A DNA stretch of 64,000 nucleotides, taken from assembly GCA_017476575.1 (NCBI GenBank), contig JAFUZO010000003.1, positions 56,774-120,773 on the forward strand, given 5' to 3'. The notes under the pieces are model-generated. The model made no database searches, had not been told where the DNA came from, and saw only the letters and a program-made list of their open reading frames with translations. The stretch is from Bacteroidales bacterium (GTDB lineage: Bacteria > Bacteroidota > Bacteroidia > Bacteroidales > UBA932). Below, in pieces: positions 25,869 to 34,458 of this stretch. Position 1 is the first letter of the stretch, and the number at the start of each line of letters is the position of its first letter. The position numbers were made by a program, and so were the translations under genes.

Positions 25869-27231
25869 AATAATACTGGTAGAAGAGGGCGATGGATTCC
25901 ATGCCGGCGAACAGCTGGCGGAGAAGGAAGCTTTCGTTGGGGGAATGGATGGTGTCGCGCTCCAGGCCGAACCCCATGAGCAGCGGGTCGATGCCGAGGA
26001 TGCGCTGCATCTCGGCGAGGATGGCGATGGAGCCGCCGCCCCGGGACGGGACCGGTTCGATGCCATAGACCTCGGCCATCGCTTTCGAAGCCGCCTGGTA
26101 GGCCGGAGAAGAGAGAGGGATCAGAAAGCCGTCGCCGCCCTCGCAACGCTGGACCTCCACCTTGACCTCAGGCGGGGCGATGGACCGGAAATGGCGCTCG
26201 AAGAGGTCGGTAATGACCGCCGAGCGCTGGTCCGGGACGAGCCGCATGGAAATCTTGGCATGGGCCGTGGACGGGAGGACGGTCTTGGCCCCGGTGCCTG
26301 TGTACCCGCCCCAGATGCCGCAGACGTCGAGGCAGGGCCGGATGCCCGTGCGTTCGAGGGTCGTGTACCCCTTCTCGCCGCGCACTTCCCGGATATCGAG
26401 AAAGGCTTTGTATTCCTCCAGGTCGAACGGCGCCCGGGCGAGAAGGGCCCGGTCGGCCGCGGAAAGTTCGACCACATCGTCGTAGAAGCCGGGAATGGCC
26501 ACCCGGCCATCCGCATCGTGCAGGCTGGCAACCATCTCGCAGAGCACGTTGACGGGATTGGCAACCGCACCGCCGTAATGGCCGGAATGCAGATCCTTGT
26601 CCGGGCCGGTCACGGTGACCTCCAGGTAGGCGAGGCCCCTCATGCCGCAGTTGATGGACGGCACCTTGTCAGAAATCATCGTCGTATCGGAAACCAGGAT
26701 GACATCGGCCTTCAACAGATCGGCATGGTCGGCAACCCATGCCGGCAGCGACGGACTCCCGATCTCTTCCTCTCCCTCGAAGATGAATTTCACGTTGTGC
26801 TTCAGCGCCCCGGTCCGCACCAGGAACTCGAAGGCCTTGAGGTGCATGAACAACTGGCCTTTGTCGTCGTTGGCGCCACGGGCATAGACAGCGGATTCTC
26901 CGGTTGCCGGGTCGGCGGCGATGACGGGCTCGAAAGGGTCGGTGCGCCATTTCTCAAGCGGTTCCGGCGGCTGGACATCGTAGTGGCCGTAGACGAGGAC
27001 AGTCTTTTCCGCGCCAGGGACGGCCTTGGACCCGAAGACGACCGGGTTGCCGGCCGTCCCGTACACAGCGGCCTCGTCGGCGCCGGCGTCCAGCAGAAGT
27101 CCGCGCAGACGGTCTGCACAACGTTCCATGTCCGGCCGGTGCTCCGGCTTCGCAGAGACGGAAGGAATCCGCAGGAGGGAAAACAATTCGGAGAAAAAGC
27201 GCTCGCGATGCGTCTGGATATATGCTTTCAT
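25867..27231 (-). CDS. M20-family dipeptidase
   Basis: A 454-residue cytosolic metallopeptidase of the M20 (PepV/CNDP-like) group. The zinc ligands and catalytic residues are visible in order: VYGHYDVQP (His, Asp), GANDDKGQ (bridging Asp), EGEEEIGSP (catalytic Glu and ligand), VSDTT (Asp) and HSPNES near the C-terminus (His). A dimerisation lid domain fills about 190-320, with HSGHYGGAVANP. It probably hydrolyses dipeptides. Convergent with cysE; divergent from the YitT gene. Confidence 0.94.
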   Translation of the reverse strand: MKAYIQTHRERFFSELFSLLRIPSVSAKPEHRPDMERCADRLRGLLLDAGADEAAVYGTAGNPVVFGSKAVPGAEKTVLVYGHYDVQPPEPLEKWRTDPFEPVIAADPATGESAVYARGANDDKGQLFMHLKAFEFLVRTGALKHNVKFIFEGEEEIGSPSLPAWVADHADLLKADVILVSDTTMISDKVPSINCGMRGLAYLEVTVTGPDKDLHSGHYGGAVANPVNVLCEMVASLHDADGRVAIPGFYDDVVELSAADRALLARAPFDLEEYKAFLDIREVRGEKGYTTLERTGIRPCLDVCGIWGGYTGTGAKTVLPSTAHAKISMRLVPDQRSAVITDLFERHFRSIAPPEVKVEVQRCEGGDGFLIPLSSPAYQAASKAMAEVYGIEPVPSRGGGSIAILAEMQRILGIDPLLMGFGLERDTIHSPNESFLLRQLFAGMESIALFYQYY

Positions 27232-27247
27232 AAGACAGGTTTTCCTA

Positions 27248-27278
27248 CAAATTTAACAGAATATTTCCCGATTCCAAT
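27248..27278 (-). promoter_or_regulatory. Promoter of the dipeptidase gene
   Basis: On the minus strand, ATTG (27278-27275), a 19-nt spacer, then TAAATTTG (27255-27248). The -7 box is a full match and the -33 box has one mismatch. Confidence 0.6.
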
Positions 27279-27317
27279 AATATTTCATAACTTCGACGCC
27301 AGAAATTGCGACAAACC

Positions 27318-28247
27318 ATGAAGCAAGACACCCTGAAGGACTCCCTTCGCTACCTGGGCACCTTCAAATTCTGGAAAGAACTGCTCATCATGACCCTCGG
27401 CATGGCTGTCGCCGCCGCCGGCGTCTATTATTTCATGATTCCGGGCAAGCTGGTCATCGGCACCATATCGGGCCTGTCCATCGTCCTTTCCAACCTGGCC
27501 GCGCTTGCCGGCGTGACCATCAAGGTCTCCGTCATCGTGACCGCCATCAATGCCATCCTGCTCATTCTCGCCTGGCTGCTGATCGGCCATGAATTCGGTG
27601 CGAAGACGGTCTACACCGCCCTCATCCTCGGCCCGCTGCTCGAATTCTGGGAAAAGGTCCTTCCCTACGAAAGGCTCATCGAGCCGGGGCAGACATCTGT
27701 CATGGGCGACATCTGGTTCGACCTCCTCTGCTTCGTGCTCATCCTCAGCATCTCCCAGACCATCCTGTTCCATATCAATGCGTCCACCGGAGGTCTGGAT
27801 ATCATCGCCAAAATCGTCAACAAGTACTTCCACTTCGACATCGGCACCTCCGTCACCGTCGCCGGTGCCCTGATCGGACTCAGCGCCTTCGCCATCAATC
27901 CGTTCCGCATGGTGGTCATCGGCCTCGTCGGCACCTGGATCAACGGCCTCGCCCTCGACTACTTCACGGCCGGCATCAACCGCCGCAAGCGGGTCTGCGT
28001 CGTCTCCAAGGACTATGAGCGCGTCCGGAGATACATCATCGAAGACCTTTGCCGCGGGTGCAGCCTCTACGAAGTCACCGGCGGCTACAGCGGCGAGAAG
28101 TCCATGGAAGTGCAGGTCCTCCTTACCCAGGACGAATTCTCCGCCCTGATGAACTTCCTCAAGGCCGGCGGCATCCAGGCCTTCATCACGGCGGGTAACA
28201 TCAGCGAAGTCTATGGCCTATGGAACCGGGGAAAACACCGGAGATAG
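27318..28247 (+). CDS. YitT family membrane protein
   Basis: A 309-residue protein with five to six transmembrane helices in the first 215 residues (YitT/DUF161; NASTGGLDIIAKIVNK is the characteristic loop) and a C-terminal soluble DUF2179 domain (about 220-300, VSKDYERVRRYIIED onward). DUF2179 often binds small molecules or regulates the transporter part; the transported substrate is unknown. The ATG at 27318 gives the family start MKQDTLKD; an upstream TTG in the same frame is not needed. Confidence 0.9.
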   Translation: MKQDTLKDSLRYLGTFKFWKELLIMTLGMAVAAAGVYYFMIPGKLVIGTISGLSIVLSNLAALAGVTIKVSVIVTAINAILLILAWLLIGHEFGAKTVYTALILGPLLEFWEKVLPYERLIEPGQTSVMGDIWFDLLCFVLILSISQTILFHINASTGGLDIIAKIVNKYFHFDIGTSVTVAGALIGLSAFAINPFRMVVIGLVGTWINGLALDYFTAGINRRKRVCVVSKDYERVRRYIIEDLCRGCSLYEVTGGYSGEKSMEVQVLLTQDEFSALMNFLKAGGIQAFITAGNISEVYGLWNRGKHRR

Positions 28248-28332
28248 TCCGGAAAGACCTTCTCTGTGAAGATTTTTGCAAAAATTTTGGGAATCCGGAA
28301 TTTTTGTCGTAGATTTGCAGTCCCGTTCAACT

Positions 28333-28415
28333 GCGGTAGTGGTGAAATGGTAGACACGCTACTTTGAGGGGGTAGTGCCCGTTGGGGTGTGTGAGTTCGA
28401 CTCTCACCTACCGCA
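28333..28415 (+). tRNA. tRNA-Leu (anticodon GAG)
   Basis: An 83-nt cloverleaf with acceptor GCGGTAG/CTACCGC, discriminator A, a long variable arm and TpsiC loop GTTCGAC. The anticodon loop reads TTGAGGG, giving GAG for CUY codons. The long variable arm is expected for tRNA-Leu. CCA is not encoded, as is common in Bacteroidota. Confidence 0.96.
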
Positions 28416-28419
28416 CAAG

Positions 28420-28453
28420 GAGACAAGTTCGTAAGAACCTGCCTCTTTTTTTT
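28420..28453 (+). terminator. Terminator after tRNA-Leu
   Basis: GAGACAAGTTC and GAACCTGCCTC pair with two mismatches around a GTAA loop, then eight T residues follow. Confidence 0.8.
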
Positions 28454-28486
28454 ATGCAAGTCGGGACTATCCGAATCAAGTGATGG

Positions 28487-28574
28487 GTAAAAAAGAGGGG
28501 CCCGGCCGCCAGGCCGGGAGGGATGAGGACCCGAAGGGTCCGAAGATGGAAAAATGAGGCTGGTTATTTCTTAC
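28487..28574. repeat. Cloverleaf-like repeat element D (class 2, shortened)
   Basis: The segment from CAGGCCGGGAGGG... to the GGTTATTTCTTAC end matches element C on the opposite strand closely, including GGACCC-GAA-GGGTCC. The left arm (GTAAAAAAGAGGGG) is shortened and pairs only partly. It adds a perfect CCCGGCC-GCCA-GGCCGGG hairpin. It lies between the tRNA terminator and the Memo-AMMECR1 promoter. Apart from it, 28454-28683 shows nothing recognisable. Confidence 0.8.
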
Positions 28575-28683
28575 CGATTCCTAAGGCATGCCAGATGCAA
28601 AGAATACGGTTCACCGGAAAAAGGAGACAGCCTGTCCCCGGTGTATGACGGAAGACAGGATGCTGTAGCACGATGCGATGCGC

Positions 28684-28714
28684 TTTGACAATCCGCGAGG
28701 AATGCTTAACTTTG
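28684..28714 (+). promoter_or_regulatory. Promoter of the AmmeMemoRadiSam operon
   Basis: TTTG (28684-28687), a 19-nt spacer, TAACTTTG (28707-28714): a full match to the -33/-7 consensus. It leaves a leader of about 155 nt if translation starts at 28875. Confidence 0.75.
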
Positions 28715-28874
28715 AATGCCATCGTTGCGAATACCGTCCAGGATGCTGTGCCGTCTCCATATCGGAATCGCGATCATGCTCGCATTCCATCTCTTGCCTT
28801 CGATGATTCACGAAGATCCAGTCTCTCATGCCTTGAACACTGTTCCCATGACACGCTATCCAGAAACCCAGAAA

Positions 28875-30353
28875 ATGAGGAAACCCGCCGTCGCCGGTTC
28901 CTTCTATCCTTCGTCAGCGAAGGAGATCCGATCCATGCTGGAAGATTGGCTGCATCCATCGGATGCCGGATCCCAGGCCGCCCCACAGGCATTGATCGTC
29001 CCCCATGCAGGTTATATATTCAGCGGCGAGGTGGCGGCATCGGCCTTCAACCGCATCCCGAAGGGGCATTCCTACAAGAGGGTCTTCCTCCTCGGCCCGA
29101 GCCACCGGGTCGGGTTCGGAGGAGCCAGCGTGGACACCCTGTATTCCTATGCCGAAACACCTTTGGGAAGAGTGCCCATCGACATCTCCGTCGGTAAAGA
29201 ACTGATCCAGAAGGGAGAGGAAGCTTTTCTGTTCCGGGACGACGCCCACGACAGGGAGCACTGCCTGGAGGTCCAGCTCCCGTTCCTCCAGATGGTGTTC
29301 AAGGTGGTCCCCCCGATCGTTCCGATCGTGATCGGAACCGAACGGCTCGGCATCCTGCGGCAGATAGCCGAGGTCCTGGAATCTTATTTCAATGAGGAGA
29401 ACCTGTTCGTCATCAGTTCTGACTTCTCCCATTATCCGTCCTACGAGGATGCGAAGACCTCCGACCTGTTCATGGCCGAGACGATCACAACCGGCGGCCT
29501 GGAAGAGTTCCTGACTGCTCTGTCGCAAGTGAGGAAGAAAGGGTTCGCCGGAGAGGACACCGCAGCATGCGGAGCCTGCGCTATCGCCGTCCTTCTGGAC
29601 ATGATGGACACCCAGGGACGGGACCTGTTCAACGCGGATCATGTCCTGTACCGGAACTCCGGTGACTCGCCCTTCGGCGACAAGGACAGGGTCGTGGGCT
29701 ACAATTCCATTGTCGTGACCCGGCTTGAGAAGAAGGAATCCGGGAAGGATCCCTCCTCCGACCCTCTCTTCCATTTCTCCCGGGAGGAGAAGGAGCGGAT
29801 GATCGCGACCGCCCGCGCTTCGATCTATTCCTCGCTCGGCATCGATTACGACGGGGACGACTCCCCTGTCGGGCTCCTGAAGGAAAAAGGGTATGGAGTC
29901 TTCGTGACGCTTCATCTGGACGGCCACCTGAGAGGGTGCATCGGCCGGTTCACGTCCTCATCCAGTCTTCATTCCACGATCCGGGAGATGGCCAGGAGTG
30001 CCGCTTTCTCCGACCCCCGCTTTCCTTCCCTCTCCAGGAAGGAGGCACCGGGAATAGAGATCGAGGTCTCCGTCCTTTCTCCCTTGAAAAGGATCTCGTC
30101 CATCGACGAGTTCAAACTCGGGAGGGACGGCATCTACATGATCAAAGGATCCCGCCACGGAACTTTCCTTCCCCAGGTCGCCGAGGAGACCGGATGGGAT
30201 ACCGAGGAGTTCCTGGGACACTGCGCCCGCGACAAGGCGGGCATCGGCTATTACGGCTGGAAAGATGCCGAGCTCTATACCTACCAGACGGAGGTTGTGA
30301 AGGAATCAGACTTGCAGACCAGCCGACAGGATGAAAGAAGCCAGGTTCTATAA
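28875..30353 (+). CDS. AmmeMemoRadiSam proteins B and A fused (Memo-AMMECR1)
   Basis: About 492 residues. The first 285 are a Memo domain (extradiol-dioxygenase-like fold): it opens with MRKPAVAGSFYP and has the metal-site residues in VPHAGYIFSG, LGPSHRVG, SSDFSHY and AACGACAI. From about residue 310 an AMMECR1 domain follows, with GVFVTLHLDGHLRGCIGRF, the invariant LRGCIG. The trio with a radical SAM enzyme is a known but functionally uncharacterised set. The frame is open further upstream to an ATG at 28716, but that ATG is 1 nt from the -7 box; 28875 is the family start. AGG arginine codons are unusually frequent. Confidence 0.92.
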   Translation: MRKPAVAGSFYPSSAKEIRSMLEDWLHPSDAGSQAAPQALIVPHAGYIFSGEVAASAFNRIPKGHSYKRVFLLGPSHRVGFGGASVDTLYSYAETPLGRVPIDISVGKELIQKGEEAFLFRDDAHDREHCLEVQLPFLQMVFKVVPPIVPIVIGTERLGILRQIAEVLESYFNEENLFVISSDFSHYPSYEDAKTSDLFMAETITTGGLEEFLTALSQVRKKGFAGEDTAACGACAIAVLLDMMDTQGRDLFNADHVLYRNSGDSPFGDKDRVVGYNSIVVTRLEKKESGKDPSSDPLFHFSREEKERMIATARASIYSSLGIDYDGDDSPVGLLKEKGYGVFVTLHLDGHLRGCIGRFTSSSSLHSTIREMARSAAFSDPRFPSLSRKEAPGIEIEVSVLSPLKRISSIDEFKLGRDGIYMIKGSRHGTFLPQVAEETGWDTEEFLGHCARDKAGIGYYGWKDAELYTYQTEVVKESDLQTSRQDERSQVL

Positions 30354-31194
30354 GGGCATTGAAGACGGCGTCGAGTGCCAGCTCTGTCCGCATCATTGCC
30401 GGATCAGGGAAGGAGGCCGGGGACGGTGCCGCAGCCGCGAATGCCGTGGCGGGAAGCTTTATGCCCTGTCCTACGGGATGCCCTGCGCCATAGCCGTCGA
30501 TCCCATCGAGAAGAAGCCCCTGAACCGTTTCATGCCGGGAACGCAGTGCCTGTCATTGAGTTGCACGGGATGCAACCTATCGTGCCGGTGGTGCCAGAAC
30601 AGCGATATCTCCCAAGTCGCTCCGGAGCAGGCGGAACGCGGCTTCCTGACGCCCGGGGAGGTCGTGGCTCTCTGTCTGGAGCGCGGGCTCCCTTCCCTGG
30701 CCTACACCTACACCGAGCCCTTTACCTGGTGGGAATACATGTACGACATCGCAGTTCTGGCCCACGGCAAGGGGCTGAAGAACATCCTCGTGTCAGCAGG
30801 ATATGTGGAGAAGGATCCCCTCCGCGAATTGCTGCCGTACATCGATGCGGCCAACATCGACATCAAGGCCATGGATGACGCCTTCTACCGCAGGTACTGC
30901 GGGGCCACTCTCGCTCCGGTGCTGGAGAACATCCTTGTGATGAAGGCGGCTGGAATCCATGTCGAGATAACGAACCTGCTCGTCACCGGCCTGAACGACT
31001 CCGGGGAACAGGTCGGGCGGTTATGCCGGTGGATGTCGGACAACGGCCTCCAGGATGTGCCGCTGCACCTGAGCAGGTATTTCCCGAGGTACAGGATGAA
31101 GGAGCCGGGACCGACTCCGGAGGCAACGCTCGACAAGGCCAGGGAAACCGCACTCGCATCAGGAATACGGTACGTCCATCTGGGGAACGTCTGA
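30331..31194 (+). CDS. AmmeMemoRadiSam system radical SAM enzyme
   Basis: A 287-residue radical SAM enzyme, overlapping the Memo-AMMECR1 gene by 23 nt. An N-terminal Cys cluster (ECQLCPHHCRIREG, GRCRSREC) resembles pyruvate-formate-lyase-activase-like enzymes with extra metal sites. The SAM cluster motif Cx3Cx2C is in GCNLSCRWCQN. Later segments include LAYTYTEPFTWWEYMYD and ITNLLVTGLNDS, typical of this subfamily. It probably modifies a substrate together with the Memo and AMMECR1 domains; the reaction is unknown. Confidence 0.94.
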   Translation: MKEARFYKGIEDGVECQLCPHHCRIREGGRGRCRSRECRGGKLYALSYGMPCAIAVDPIEKKPLNRFMPGTQCLSLSCTGCNLSCRWCQNSDISQVAPEQAERGFLTPGEVVALCLERGLPSLAYTYTEPFTWWEYMYDIAVLAHGKGLKNILVSAGYVEKDPLRELLPYIDAANIDIKAMDDAFYRRYCGATLAPVLENILVMKAAGIHVEITNLLVTGLNDSGEQVGRLCRWMSDNGLQDVPLHLSRYFPRYRMKEPGPTPEATLDKARETALASGIRYVHLGNV

Positions 31195-31245
31195 AGCAGG
31201 CCACTCTTTTTTCATGGACGGGGCCTCCATTCCCGTAAAAAAGTG

Positions 31246-31253
31246 TACCTTTG
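31246..31253 (+). promoter_or_regulatory. -7 promoter box for upp
   Basis: TACCTTTG fits TAnnTTTG and lies 22 nt before the ATG at 31276. It overlaps an in-frame upstream start candidate at 31243, which it rules out. Confidence 0.6.
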
Positions 31254-31275
31254 CAAAATCGTTGAAAAAACTGCT

Positions 31276-31905
31276 ATGAGCCAAGTACACATTATCGACC
31301 ACCCGATGATCCAGCACAAACTTACGATCATGCGGGACAAGAGGACCGGGTCCAAGGACTTCCGCGAACTGTTGAAAGAAATCTCGCTCCTGATGGGCTA
31401 TGAGGTCACCCGCGACCTGCCGCTCGTGGACGTGGATATCGAGACGCCTATCTGCCGGATGACAGCCAAGAAGGTCTCCGGCCGCAAACTGGCCATCGTC
31501 CCCATCCTCCGGGCCGGCATGGGCATGGTCGAAGGGCTGCAGACCCTCGTACCCGTCGCCAAGGTCGGACATATCGGCCTGTACCGCAACGAGGATACCC
31601 ATACCCCCGTGGTCTATTACTGCAAACTCCCCGAGGACATCCAGCAGCGCCTGGTCATCGTGACCGACCCGATGCTGGCTACCGGCGGCAGCGCCTGCGA
31701 CGCCCTCTCCATGCTCAAGGAACGGGGCTGCGGCAACATCCGGCTGATGTGCCTGGTCGGCGTGCCGGAAGGCATCGCGAAGGTGCAGGCCGAACACCCC
31801 GACGTCGACATCTACGTGGCGGCCGTCGACGAGCATCTCAATGCGGATGCGTATATTGTCCCGGGCCTCGGCGACGCGGGCGACCGGATCTTCGGTACGA
31901 AATAA
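31276..31905 (+). CDS. upp: Uracil phosphoribosyltransferase
   Basis: A 209-residue pyrimidine salvage enzyme that joins uracil and PRPP to give UMP. The start [17 protein letters not shown] is the family N-terminus. Other motifs are [17 protein letters not shown], the PRPP-binding [14 protein letters not shown], and [22 protein letters not shown], the uracil-binding end. Monocistronic, with its own -7 box; followed by the rpsP promoter. Confidence 0.97.
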   Translation: MSQVHIIDHPMIQHKLTIMRDKRTGSKDFRELLKEISLLMGYEVTRDLPLVDVDIETPICRMTAKKVSGRKLAIVPILRAGMGMVEGLQTLVPVAKVGHIGLYRNEDTHTPVVYYCKLPEDIQQRLVIVTDPMLATGGSACDALSMLKERGCGNIRLMCLVGVPEGIAKVQAEHPDVDIYVAAVDEHLNADAYIVPGLGDAGDRIFGTK

Positions 31906-31941
31906 TTTCACCTTTTTTGATACAGGTAACAGAAAAATCGT

Positions 31942-31949
31942 TATCTTTG
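31942..31949 (+). promoter_or_regulatory. -7 promoter box for rpsP-rimM
   Basis: TATCTTTG fits TAnnTTTG. A TTTG lies 22 nt upstream (31916-31919), slightly further than usual. The leader to the ATG is about 55 nt. Confidence 0.65.
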
Positions 31950-31956
31950 CGGTCCG

Positions 31957-31973
31957 CAACCTCGTGTAGGTTG
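31957..31973 (+). promoter_or_regulatory. Leader hairpin before rpsP
   Basis: CAACCT and AGGTTG form a perfect 6-bp stem with a CGTGT loop close to the 5' end of the predicted transcript. Ribosomal-protein leaders are often autoregulatory; that role here is inferred. Confidence 0.35.
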
Positions 31974-32011
31974 TAAAACGGTTATTATTAATACAAAACA
32001 ACAGATTCACA

Positions 32012-32548
32012 ATGGCTGTTAAAATCAGACTCCAGCGCCACGGAAAGAAGAATTTCGCATTCTTCCACATTGTCGTGGCCGATTCCCGCGCACCGCGCGA
32101 CGGTCGTTTCATCGAGAAGCTCGGCTCGTACAACCCGAACACCAACCCCGCCACCATCGTCCTCGACAGCGAGAAGGCGCTCAAGTGGCTGAATGTCGGC
32201 GCCCAGCCGACCCTCACCGCCAGCCGCATCCTCTCCTATGAAGGTGTCCTTCTCCGCAAGCACCTCCAGGGCGGAGTCGCCAAGGGTGCCCTCACCCAGG
32301 CCCAGGCCGACGAGAAATTCGCCGCCTGGAAGGCCCAGAAAGACGAGAAGGTCGCCGCCAAGAAGGCCGGCCTGAAGAACGAGGCCATCGCCAAGGCCAA
32401 GGCCGCCAAGGAAGCGGAAGCGAAGGTGAACGAGGCCCGTGCCGAAGCCATCGCCAAGAAGAAGGCCGAGGCTGAGGAAGCTGCCCGCAAGGCCGCCGAA
32501 GAGGCTGCCGCCGCTGCTGCCGAGGCTGTCGAACCTGCCGCTGAATAA
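32012..32548 (+). CDS. rpsP: 30S ribosomal protein S16 with long Ala/Lys/Glu tail
   Basis: A 178-residue protein. Residues 1-80 are S16, with [40 protein letters not shown] and GAQPTLTAS. Residues 95-178 form a charged helical tail rich in Ala, Lys and Glu, as in many Bacteroidota S16 proteins. It is part of the 30S subunit. Its stop overlaps the rimM ATG by one base, giving the common rpsP-rimM pairing. Confidence 0.97.
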   Translation: MAVKIRLQRHGKKNFAFFHIVVADSRAPRDGRFIEKLGSYNPNTNPATIVLDSEKALKWLNVGAQPTLTASRILSYEGVLLRKHLQGGVAKGALTQAQADEKFAAWKAQKDEKVAAKKAGLKNEAIAKAKAAKEAEAKVNEARAEAIAKKKAEAEEAARKAAEEAAAAAAEAVEPAAE

Positions 32549-33033
32549 TGCAGAAAATCGCGCAGGTACTGAAATCCAACGGACGGGACGGCGGACTCCT
32601 CGTGAGTTTCATCGGTATCGCTCCGGAAGACATCGACCTCCAGGAACCGGTGTCCATCCTTTGGGACGGACTTCCGGTTCCTTATTTTTTCGAATCCTTT
32701 TCACCGCGGGGCAACCACCGGGCCCTTGTACATTTGACCGGCGTCCGCTCCCTTGAAGACGCCGACGAACTTGCCGGCTCAGCCATCTATGCCGATGACG
32801 ACGGCAACGGGGAAGAAGACGATGATTTCACCGGCTGGACCGTCCTCGAACAGGACGGCCGGAAGGTCGGAACCGTCACCGGCTATGAGGACATCCCCGG
32901 CAACCTCTGCCTTGAAGTCGACACGGAAAACGGACAGGTCCTCCTTCCCCTCCACGAGGATCTGGTCCTGTCCGCCGACGAAACGTCCGGAACGCTCACC
33001 CTGCGCATCCCGGACGGGCTCCTCGAACTTTAA
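32548..33033 (+). CDS. rimM: Ribosome maturation factor RimM
   Basis: A 161-residue factor that binds S19 and helps 16S rRNA processing. The N-terminal beta-barrel (1-90, IAQVLKSNGRDGGLLVSF, then HLTGVRSLEDADELAGSAIY) and the C-terminal PRC-barrel-like domain (GWTVLEQDGRKVGTVTGYED onward) are both visible. An acidic linker (DDDGNGEEDDD) joins them. Its stop codon is shared, base for base, with the stop of the convergent CotH gene. Confidence 0.92.
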   Translation: MQKIAQVLKSNGRDGGLLVSFIGIAPEDIDLQEPVSILWDGLPVPYFFESFSPRGNHRALVHLTGVRSLEDADELAGSAIYADDDGNGEEDDDFTGWTVLEQDGRKVGTVTGYEDIPGNLCLEVDTENGQVLLPLHEDLVLSADETSGTLTLRIPDGLLEL

Positions 33034-34451
33034 TATCCAGCCGTCCACTCCAGGAGGGAGGCGGTCTTGACGCGGAAGAAATTCGCAGGGCCGTCCTCCA
33101 CGACCCGGTATTCCGGGTGGTTGCCCCAATACGCGGGCACATCCACCAGTTCCATATCCTCGCCGGTATCGTTGGCGACGGCATCCCGGATCAAGTCCTG
33201 CCAGGCCGTGATGCGGGCGATGCTGCTTTCATAGGTGAGAAGGCCGCCCTCCCCGGCCAGTTCCCGGAGATACCGGGTATAGACAGCCCTGTAGTCATCG
33301 AAGGCGAGGATCTTGTTCACGAGCGGGATCCGCGTGATGTCGGCCGGTCCCCAATGGTACGGGTCCTGCGTCACAGCGTCGGTCTGGGCACCCACGGCCG
33401 AAGTCGTACCGAGGGTGTTGTCGAAGTCGTGCGGAAGCATGTACACACGGTAATCCCCGGCGGAAGGGCTGTCGACATAGAGGTACAGGTTGTTGCCGTT
33501 GTTGTTCCAATAGTCGTCCCACATGCCGATGCCGGCGTACACGGCGTAGGTCTTCAGGAAGAGGTCCAAGTCCATGTGGCGGCCGATCCAGTCGTGGAAG
33601 GCGGGGCCCTCCAGGGTGGCCAGCCCTTCGATGAAGTCCGTCAGCTGGACCCGGGCCGCCTCGATGCCGGTCGAGGAGGAAGCCAGTTCGTAGAGGGCAC
33701 CCGGCACGTCTTCCTCCTGGATGGCAGGAATTGTAGCCGCCGTGAGGTTCGACCCGTAGTTGCAGGCCCAGAGGTTGCCGTCCGCCGTCCCGAACCGGTC
33801 GGCGCGACGGTCCAGGTAGGCCTTGTCATAGGGCTCGTACATCTGGTAGACCCCGAAGTAAGCCGGGGCGGCATCCCCGTCTACATAGACATAGACCTTG
33901 ACATAGACATCTTCCGGCCCGGTCCACACCCCGAAGCGGCGGAACAGGTCGTAACTGTACATCTCGCGGACATAATTGCCGTCGTCCTTGAACCACTTGA
34001 GCACCAGCTTGCGCACCCCGCCGACCATCTGGCCGGGCCGGTACTGGTCCAGGCTCACGCCGAAATGGCAATGGTGCCAGTCGGCACTGTCCCTCCGATG
34101 CAGCAGGCCCGCCGTTCCTTCCGGACGGCGGCGGGAGGTATTGCCTTTGATGGACAGGGCGACGTCCCTGACGACGGTCGCCTCCTTCCCCTTGACGAAG
34201 GAGAGGTCGGCGTGGACGCTCCCGCGGGTCTTGCGGTCCCGGTCGAAAGCAAGCAGAAGCCGGTTCCATTCGTCGACGTCCACTTTGAGGTAGACCGAAG
34301 GGAGACCGGCCGTCCCATTGTCGAACAAATAGGCGGCCCCGTCGGCAACGGGCGGATTGACATGGCCCCGCTCGAAACCGGGAACCGGGGAGGGGGAAGC
34401 ACAGCCGCCGGTCAGGAAGAGGACGGCAGCAAGGAGGAAGAGGGGGCGCAT
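33030..34451 (-). CDS. CotH-kinase family lipoprotein
   Basis: A 473-residue exported protein with a lipoprotein signal (LFLTGGC, Cys17). The CotH fold is recognisable: VYLKVDVDEWNRLLLAFD, ALSIKGNTSRRR, LVLKWFKDD, YVYVDGDAAPAYFGVYQMYE, GNLWACNYGSNL, MDLDLFLKTYAVYAGIGMWD, and YRVYMLPHDFDNTLG. The latter three correspond to the kinase-like catalytic region with an Asp in DFDNT. Spore CotH phosphorylates proteins; in Bacteroidota these lipoproteins have no known substrate. It is followed upstream by DUF975 on the same strand, 8 nt away. Confidence 0.9.
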   Translation of the reverse strand: MRPLFLLAAVLFLTGGCASPSPVPGFERGHVNPPVADGAAYLFDNGTAGLPSVYLKVDVDEWNRLLLAFDRDRKTRGSVHADLSFVKGKEATVVRDVALSIKGNTSRRRPEGTAGLLHRRDSADWHHCHFGVSLDQYRPGQMVGGVRKLVLKWFKDDGNYVREMYSYDLFRRFGVWTGPEDVYVKVYVYVDGDAAPAYFGVYQMYEPYDKAYLDRRADRFGTADGNLWACNYGSNLTAATIPAIQEEDVPGALYELASSSTGIEAARVQLTDFIEGLATLEGPAFHDWIGRHMDLDLFLKTYAVYAGIGMWDDYWNNNGNNLYLYVDSPSAGDYRVYMLPHDFDNTLGTTSAVGAQTDAVTQDPYHWGPADITRIPLVNKILAFDDYRAVYTRYLRELAGEGGLLTYESSIARITAWQDLIRDAVANDTGEDMELVDVPAYWGNHPEYRVVEDGPANFFRVKTASLLEWTAGY

Positions 34452-34458
34452 GGCTGGA

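Noticed and set aside
28211..28459. An 82-codon minus-strand frame over tRNA-Leu
   Set aside because: It is the reverse complement of a tRNA gene and its terminator.
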